Positions 59,850-64,000 of a DNA stretch of 64,000 nucleotides are shown in pieces. The DNA is from Saccharomonospora viridis DSM 43017. Its GTDB lineage: Bacteria > Actinomycetota > Actinomycetes > Mycobacteriales > Pseudonocardiaceae. Position 1 is the stretch's first letter. Each line of letters opens with the position of its first letter. The stretch covers positions 1,700,001 through 1,764,000 of the forward strand of contig NC_013159.1 of NCBI RefSeq assembly GCF_000023865.1. The letters run 5' to 3'. The position numbers and the translations under genes were made by a program. The notes under the pieces were generated by a model. It saw only the letters and a list, made by a program, of their open reading frames with translations. It did no database searches and was not told where the DNA came from.

Positions 59850-60938
59850 GTGTCGGCTGCGCAAAGAACACCACTCCTCGCGGTCAAAAGCAAAGAAGGT
59901 GAACTGCAAGCCCTTCTCAACACCACCGAAGTGAACGACCGTGTGCAAGTCATGGTCGAATTACTCGACAGCGTGGATTCGGGCGGGCTGGTCATCAAGA
60001 AGGTCGTTGACTTCTGTGTCGAATCCGCTTCGCGAGGTCGTCCGGTCTGGGTCGACACGACGTGGTTGACCAGGGCCAGTGACTTGGGTGCCTCACCCCG
60101 AGCGGTACTCGAGCGTCTCGAACACGAGATCGAGGAAAGCCTTGGTCTTTTCTCGATCTGCTCAGAACAACCGTGCTTGATCCCGGTCGTCCCGCTGAAC
60201 ACCGATGACGAGGGACTTCGCGCGATACGGATGTTCCTGGAACATCGAAGGCGTCCCGTCGTCGTCCGTTGTCGGCAGACCAGCCTGCCGACAACGGAGC
60301 TACTGCGGACACTGGATCGGATCGCGACGGCACTGCGACTCGGGACCGACGAGTTGCACTTGGTCTTCGACGAAGGGTATGTGAGGAAACTCGAGACACA
60401 TCGCGTCGATGCTCTTGTCGACAACATCACCGGACTGGCGAACCGGAACGAATACGCCTCGGTCGCGGTGTTGGCCGGTTCGACGCCACGGAAACGCGGT
60501 GGTTACGAGACACATCTCCGCCGACGCGTCGAGGTGGAGCTGTGGAAGGCCGTGCGGGAGGCGAGTGGCGAACGCATCCGGTACGGGGATTACGGAGTCG
60601 TTCATCCTGATCCCCAAAAATCGAGCAAGGGAGGGAGGATACCCAACCCTTACATCTATTACACCGTTCCGGGAGCGACGCTGTACATCGCCCGCAAGAA
60701 CCCAGAGCGCAAAGGGAACTCGGTACCACCGGGATCCACCGAACGGTACTTCCTCAAAGTCGCCGACGAACTCGTGCATCGGCCCGAATTCGCCGGTGCC
60801 GACTTCTCGTGGGGTGACCGAAACCTCTACACTTGCCGCAAACGACCGAACCCACAGGTGGGCAGCGCATCGAGGTGGATCGCGTTCGCCACCTCGCACC
60901 ATGTGGTGCATGTGTCGAGATCTCTGGACACACCGTGA
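59850..60938 (+). CDS. Beta-family protein (phage T4 Beta-protein-like)
   Basis: 362 residues with no signal peptide or membrane segment. The start PLLAVKSKEGELQAL and the overall TIM-barrel-like alternation resemble the Beta_protein family (phage and bacterial proteins of unknown role, often found with sce7725/sce7726 genes in defence or mobile regions). Later motifs include RNEYASVAVLAGSTPRKRGGYETH and PNPYIYYTVPGATLY. Codons are visibly richer in A/T at third positions than in neighbouring genes, suggesting transfer. GTG 59850 is used; the ribosome site is weak. No partner gene recognised beside it. Confidence 0.65.
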   Translation: MSAAQRTPLLAVKSKEGELQALLNTTEVNDRVQVMVELLDSVDSGGLVIKKVVDFCVESASRGRPVWVDTTWLTRASDLGASPRAVLERLEHEIEESLGLFSICSEQPCLIPVVPLNTDDEGLRAIRMFLEHRRRPVVVRCRQTSLPTTELLRTLDRIATALRLGTDELHLVFDEGYVRKLETHRVDALVDNITGLANRNEYASVAVLAGSTPRKRGGYETHLRRRVEVELWKAVREASGERIRYGDYGVVHPDPQKSSKGGRIPNPYIYYTVPGATLYIARKNPERKGNSVPPGSTERYFLKVADELVHRPEFAGADFSWGDRNLYTCRKRPNPQVGSASRWIAFATSHHVVHVSRSLDTP

Positions 60939-61214
60939 GCGTGAAGACGCTGATCGCACCGCCCCCGGAGTGACTCGGCCCTTCCCGAATCAACGGATTT
61001 TTGGGCGGTGTGAACCGTCCAGCTCCTCGGAAAGGACGATGAGTGAGCGTCGACCGCTTAAGGCGGGACCGTATGGCGACTGCAGACATCCAGCCAGGCG
61101 AAGTGGGGACGAGCCAGCCGCTTGCTCGCTTCGTTCCATCCGAAACCACCGGTCGGACGTCGCGGACTCCGCTATCGTCAGCGCACAACGATGATCTTCG
61201 ACAGGGGAAGGCGC

Positions 61215-61592
61215 ATGGGGCTCTTCGACGGGATGCTGGGCAATGCCTCGAGTATCGAACCTCGCGCGGCGATGCGGGAGTTCGGCCGTCTGCTGGCGCA
61301 GGGGGAGGAGATCCATGCCGCCTATCAGCTGATCCGGGACTCGTTCCTCTTCACCGATCGGCGTTTGATCCTTGTCGACAAGCAGGGCGTGACCGGCCGA
61401 AAGGTCGAGTACCACTCGATTCCGTATCGCAGCATCACCCACTTCGCGGTCGAGACCGCCGGCACCTTCGACCTCGACGCCGAACTGAAGCTGTGGCTTT
61501 CCGGGGAGCCGGAGCCGATCACGAAGCAGTTCGGCAAGGGGGTCGACGTCTACGAAGTCCAAGCCCTCCTGAGCACCTATGTGGTGCGGTGA
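61215..61592 (+). CDS. PH-domain protein (bacterial PH_1 type)
   Basis: 125 residues. A single bacterial pleckstrin-homology-like domain: MGLFDGMLGNASSIEP, then IRDSFLFTDRRLILVDKQGV and KVEYHSIPYRSITHFAVETAG, which is the characteristic bPH_1 pattern found in YvbH-like and related proteins. It is cytoplasmic and has no known enzymatic role. AGGGGAAGGCGC precedes ATG 61215. It is 276 bases after the Beta-family gene, so co-transcription is uncertain. Confidence 0.85.
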   Translation: MGLFDGMLGNASSIEPRAAMREFGRLLAQGEEIHAAYQLIRDSFLFTDRRLILVDKQGVTGRKVEYHSIPYRSITHFAVETAGTFDLDAELKLWLSGEPEPITKQFGKGVDVYEVQALLSTYVVR

Positions 61593-61656
61593 GGTCGTGC
61601 TGAACACGGCTTTACGGGGATGCGAGGCAGCCGGAGGTCGCCCCGCGGAACGGTGG

Positions 61657-62283
61657 TCACGGCAGATAGAGATCCCGGGGCCCGGCGTCGATGACGTCGA
61701 CCGTCGTACCGGTGTGTTCGGCCAGCCAGGTCTTGAAATCCGTCACGGCGTCCTCGGTGACGGCGACGGTGAACGTGACGTCGGCGCCGTACTCCACCTC
61801 TTGCAGCCGGTACGGCGAGTTGCGTAGCTGGTGCTCCAGACGTCCGGCGCGGTCGTGGGGGAGTGCCAGCAGCAGTTCGCGGTGGCGGACCCGGCGGAGT
61901 TCGCCGACGATGTCCAGCGTCTCGGCCAGCACACCGGAGTAGGCGCGGACCAGGCCCCCGGCACCGAGTTTGATACCGCCGAACCAGCGGGACACGATCG
62001 CGACGACGTCGGTCAGCTCGCGTCGGGTCAGCACTTCCAGCATGGGCACGCCCGCGGTACCCGACGGTTCGCCGTCGTCGTTGCTGCGGGCTGTGAGCTC
62101 ACCGGTCTCCGGGTCGCCGATCCGCATGGCGAAGCAGTGGTGGTTGGCGTTCGGGCCGGCCTTGCGCACCCGCGAGATCACCGCGTAGGCGTCGTCGACG
62201 TCAAAGACCCGGGCCACCGTGCACAGGAACCGTGACCGCTGGATCTCGACCTCGTGCTCCCCGTCGCGGGCGATCACCCGCAT
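61657..62283 (-). CDS. IMPACT/YigZ family protein
   Basis: 208 residues. The IMPACT N-terminal domain is clear: EIQRSRFLCTVARVFD, then PNANHHCFAMRIG near residue 55, SNDDGEPSGTAGVPML near 80 and VSRWFGGIKLGAGGLVRAY near 108. A C-terminal ferredoxin-like domain follows. Bacterial members bind ribosome-related RNA or act in translation; their role is poorly known. ATG 62283 begins MRVIARDGEHE; a GTG at 62313 is an alternative start with ten more residues. Confidence 0.88.
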   Translation of the reverse strand: MRVIARDGEHEVEIQRSRFLCTVARVFDVDDAYAVISRVRKAGPNANHHCFAMRIGDPETGELTARSNDDGEPSGTAGVPMLEVLTRRELTDVVAIVSRWFGGIKLGAGGLVRAYSGVLAETLDIVGELRRVRHRELLLALPHDRAGRLEHQLRNSPYRLQEVEYGADVTFTVAVTEDAVTDFKTWLAEHTGTTVDVIDAGPRDLYLP

Positions 62284-62313
62284 CGTCTTGCCCACGCCTC
62301 CCCACGTACTCAC

Positions 62314-62887
62314 CCGGTGCCCGCGTCCAATCCTACGTCTCGCCCACCTCAATGGTGCTGGGCGAGTAGTCCCGCGAGTTACCTCCGGCACTCCAACACC
62401 ACGGCGAGTCCTGAACAGGGCGGTGGGGCTCGGTTCGGGAAGAGAAGCGGATGTGGTGTCGAAACCGGCAAGGAACGTACAGCTGATTCTTCAAGAGTGC
62501 CGAAATGCCCTCACGGATCTATACGAACAATCACGCCACGGAACTCGATCCGCTTCGCGCTCACCGTCTGTTCCGCGGAGTAATGGGTGCGGCTGAAGCT
62601 TGAGCATGACGACGCATCGATCGGAAACGCAACTGATCCCCGTACGAACACGCCGGCCAAGCAGAGTTGATGGAATTTGTATCACCCATCGTTGTCGATG
62701 GATGCCGAGGCTTCGCGACCGACATCAGCCGGACCAGGTGTTGTCACTCTGATCGCAGTTGCCGCGCCCGCCCTGATTCCTGCTGGTTTGAGGGATAACT
62801 ACGTCAGCTTGTGGAGAAGGTGACCGTGACGCTGAAGTTCTTGACCATCTGTTGTGAAGTGGGATCCCCTGACCGCTACATCACGGG
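62314..62887. other. Gap between IMPACT gene and CRISPR array
   Basis: 574 bases with no well-supported gene. It holds a short open frame (62453-62596, listed separately) and A+T-richer sequence towards the array. Since the array appears to be transcribed leftward from the right, this is the leader-distal flank, and no leader should be expected here. Confidence 0.45.
62453..62596 (+). pseudogene. Possible gene remnant
   Basis: A 47-residue frame starting GTG-GTG after GGAAGAGAAGCG. Its first ~30 residues (NVQLILQECRNALTDLYEQ) recall the opening helix of minimal nucleotidyltransferases, but the glycine-serine and aspartate motifs that should follow are absent and the sequence turns to low-complexity arginine/serine. 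It may be a truncated nucleotidyltransferase or chance. Weak call. Confidence 0.2.
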
Positions 62888-64000
62888 GGAATCACCTCCA
62901 CGTGCGTGGAGAGCACGTCTTCAGGCCGATCGAGGCGTTGCTCGCGGGCGGACCACCTCCACGTGCGTGGAGAGCACTGAAGCTGTCTACGGGCGGCTTT
63001 TAAGGCCACCGGACCACCTCCACGTGCGTGGAGAGCACGATGGGCTACAGGTGTTTGGCGCGGTAGACGCCCGGACCACCTCCACGTGCGTGGAGAGCAC
63101 GACTCGCTAACGCCTGAGGAACAAGACGAGATCGGACCACCTCCACGTGCGTGGAGAGCACCCCGGGCGGCCCCGAGCATGTCGAGCGCCATTCGGACCA
63201 CCTCCACGTGCGTGGAGAGCACCCCGGGCGGCCCCGAGCATGTCGAGCGCCATTCGGACCACCTCCACGTGCGTGGAGAGCACGCGGCCACCGGTATCGC
63301 GGCGTCGGCGGCGTCCGGACCACCTCCACGTGCGTGGAGAGCACTACCTGGAGATTGCCGCAGGCCGCCGCGCCCCCGGACCACCTCCACGTGCGTGGAG
63401 AGCACTCGTTCCCGGCGCCCCATCCGAGTGACTCGGTCGGACCACCTCCACGTGCGTGGAGAGCACGTCGAGCGCTGGGCCCGCGCGGCGCGGTCCGGGC
63501 GGACCACCTCCACGTGCGTGGAGAGCACACTGGTGGTGGATTTCACCGCTAGTCAACGCTCGGACCACCTCCACGTGCGTGGAGAGCACTCGGCAGGCGC
63601 TGCCAACCCCCGGCAGCGTGTCGGACCACCTCCACGTGCGTGGAGAGCACTTCGGCTGCTTCGGCAACCTTCCGCTCCTGTTCGGACCACCTCCACGTGC
63701 GTGGAGAGCACGACGGCGCGGTCGCCCGAGAACTCCGTAAATCCGGACCACCTCCACGTGCGTGGAGAGCACGCCGTGAGGAGAGACCACCCTGGCGAGC
63801 TGTTCGGACCACCTCCACGTGCGTGGAGAGCACGCCTCGTCCCGCTCGGCGCGTTGCTGCCGCTGCGGACCACCTCCACGTGCGTGGAGAGCACAGCAGG
63901 GGTTGGCCGGACGGGGCGCGGGCTTGCGGACCACCTCCACGTGCGTGGAGAGCACACACGCTCCGCATACACCATCAGGACACCGGCCGGACCACCTCCA
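62888..64000 (-). CRISPR. Type I-E-like CRISPR array (18 complete repeats, 1 partial, 18 spacers)
   Basis: Repeats of 29 bases (plus strand CGGACCACCTCC...GGAGAGCAC) begin at 62888, 62949, 63010, 63072, 63133, 63194, 63255, 63316, 63377, 63438, 63500, 63561, 63622, 63683, 63744, 63805, 63866, 63927 and 63988 (last cut). Spacers are 32 bases, except two of 33 (63039, 63467). In reverse complement the repeat starts GTGCTCTCC, has a stem CTCCAC-GCAC-GTGGAG and ends GGTCCG, like actinobacterial and E. coli type I-E repeats. The leftmost repeat differs at three of its first five bases. No cas gene lies in the window. Confidence 0.97.
63162..63254. repeat. Duplicated spacer within the CRISPR array
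   Basis: The spacers at 63162-63193 and 63223-63254 are identical over all 32 bases (CCCGGGCGGC...CGCCATT), separated by one repeat. One repeat-spacer unit has been duplicated in tandem. Confidence 0.95.

Noticed and set aside
62881-63975. Several long open frames across the CRISPR array with repeating ARGGGP-like peptides
   Set aside because: They are translations of the repeat unit in different frames; the 61-base period shifts the frame regularly. Not proteins.
1-64000. Insertion sequences, prophage or integrated plasmid
   Set aside because: No transposase, integrase, terminase or attachment-like duplication was recognised anywhere in the window.

Overview
The window is a contiguous piece of a high-G+C actinomycete chromosome. 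Frequent GTG starts, four-base ATGA/GTGA overlaps, an Lsr2 nucleoid protein, an MsiK-type shared sugar-ABC ATPase, many TetR regulators and a selenocysteine locus all fit a Pseudonocardiaceae-like genome (a Saccharomonospora- or Amycolatopsis-type organism is my inference, not proven). Gene density is high. I see no transposase, integrase, plasmid or phage structural gene. The right edge runs into a CRISPR array cut by the window end.

Layout. (1) 1-8.1 kb: a co-directional acyl-CoA operon resembling acyclic-terpene/branched-chain acid catabolism: AtuA C-terminus, two acyl-CoA dehydrogenases, both subunits of a biotin-dependent acyl-CoA carboxylase, an SDR and a TetR regulator. (2) 8.4-14.9 kb: CstA/YbdD carbon-starvation transporter, a two-domain VOC protein, an APC permease and a TetR regulator with a candidate operator. 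(3) 15.1-24.7 kb: an amino-sugar locus, probably N-acetylgalactosamine: GH109 enzyme, ABC importer without its own ATPase, ROK kinase, SIS isomerase/deaminase, PfkB kinase, class II aldolase and a DeoR regulator, with a DeoR-type operator upstream of the GH109 gene. The missing ATPase may be the MsiK homologue at 50.9-52.0 kb. (4) 24.8-33.6 kb: a fatty-acid-like degradation region with two TetR regulators, three SDRs, three acyl-CoA dehydrogenases, a MaoC hydratase and an APH-fold kinase. Two different palindromes recur at its promoters and divide it into two probable regulons.

(5) 33.9-42.9 kb: a DnaJ/membrane/NERD-like fusion, a small-channel-like membrane protein, a Ser/Thr kinase, a phosphoesterase, BON, nucleotidyltransferase, aldehyde dehydrogenase and PEBP genes. 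(6) 43.0-47.4 kb: the selenocysteine machinery: selD divergent from tRNA-Sec(UCA), selA and selB. (7) 47.5-58.4 kb: thioredoxin behind a SigR-type promoter, small zinc-ribbon and PASTA proteins, Nudix, hydrolase, MsiK and a divergent ROK regulator, HIT, Lsr2, a class V aminotransferase-like enzyme, an M20 peptidase and tRNA-Leu(GAG). (8) 58.6-64.0 kb: a ferric-reductase-like membrane protein, a Beta-family protein of unknown role, a PH-domain protein, an IMPACT/YigZ protein and a type I-E-like CRISPR array (18 full repeats plus one cut by the window end). The repeat orientation and a degenerate terminal repeat at the left indicate transcription leftward, with leader and probably cas genes beyond base 64000.
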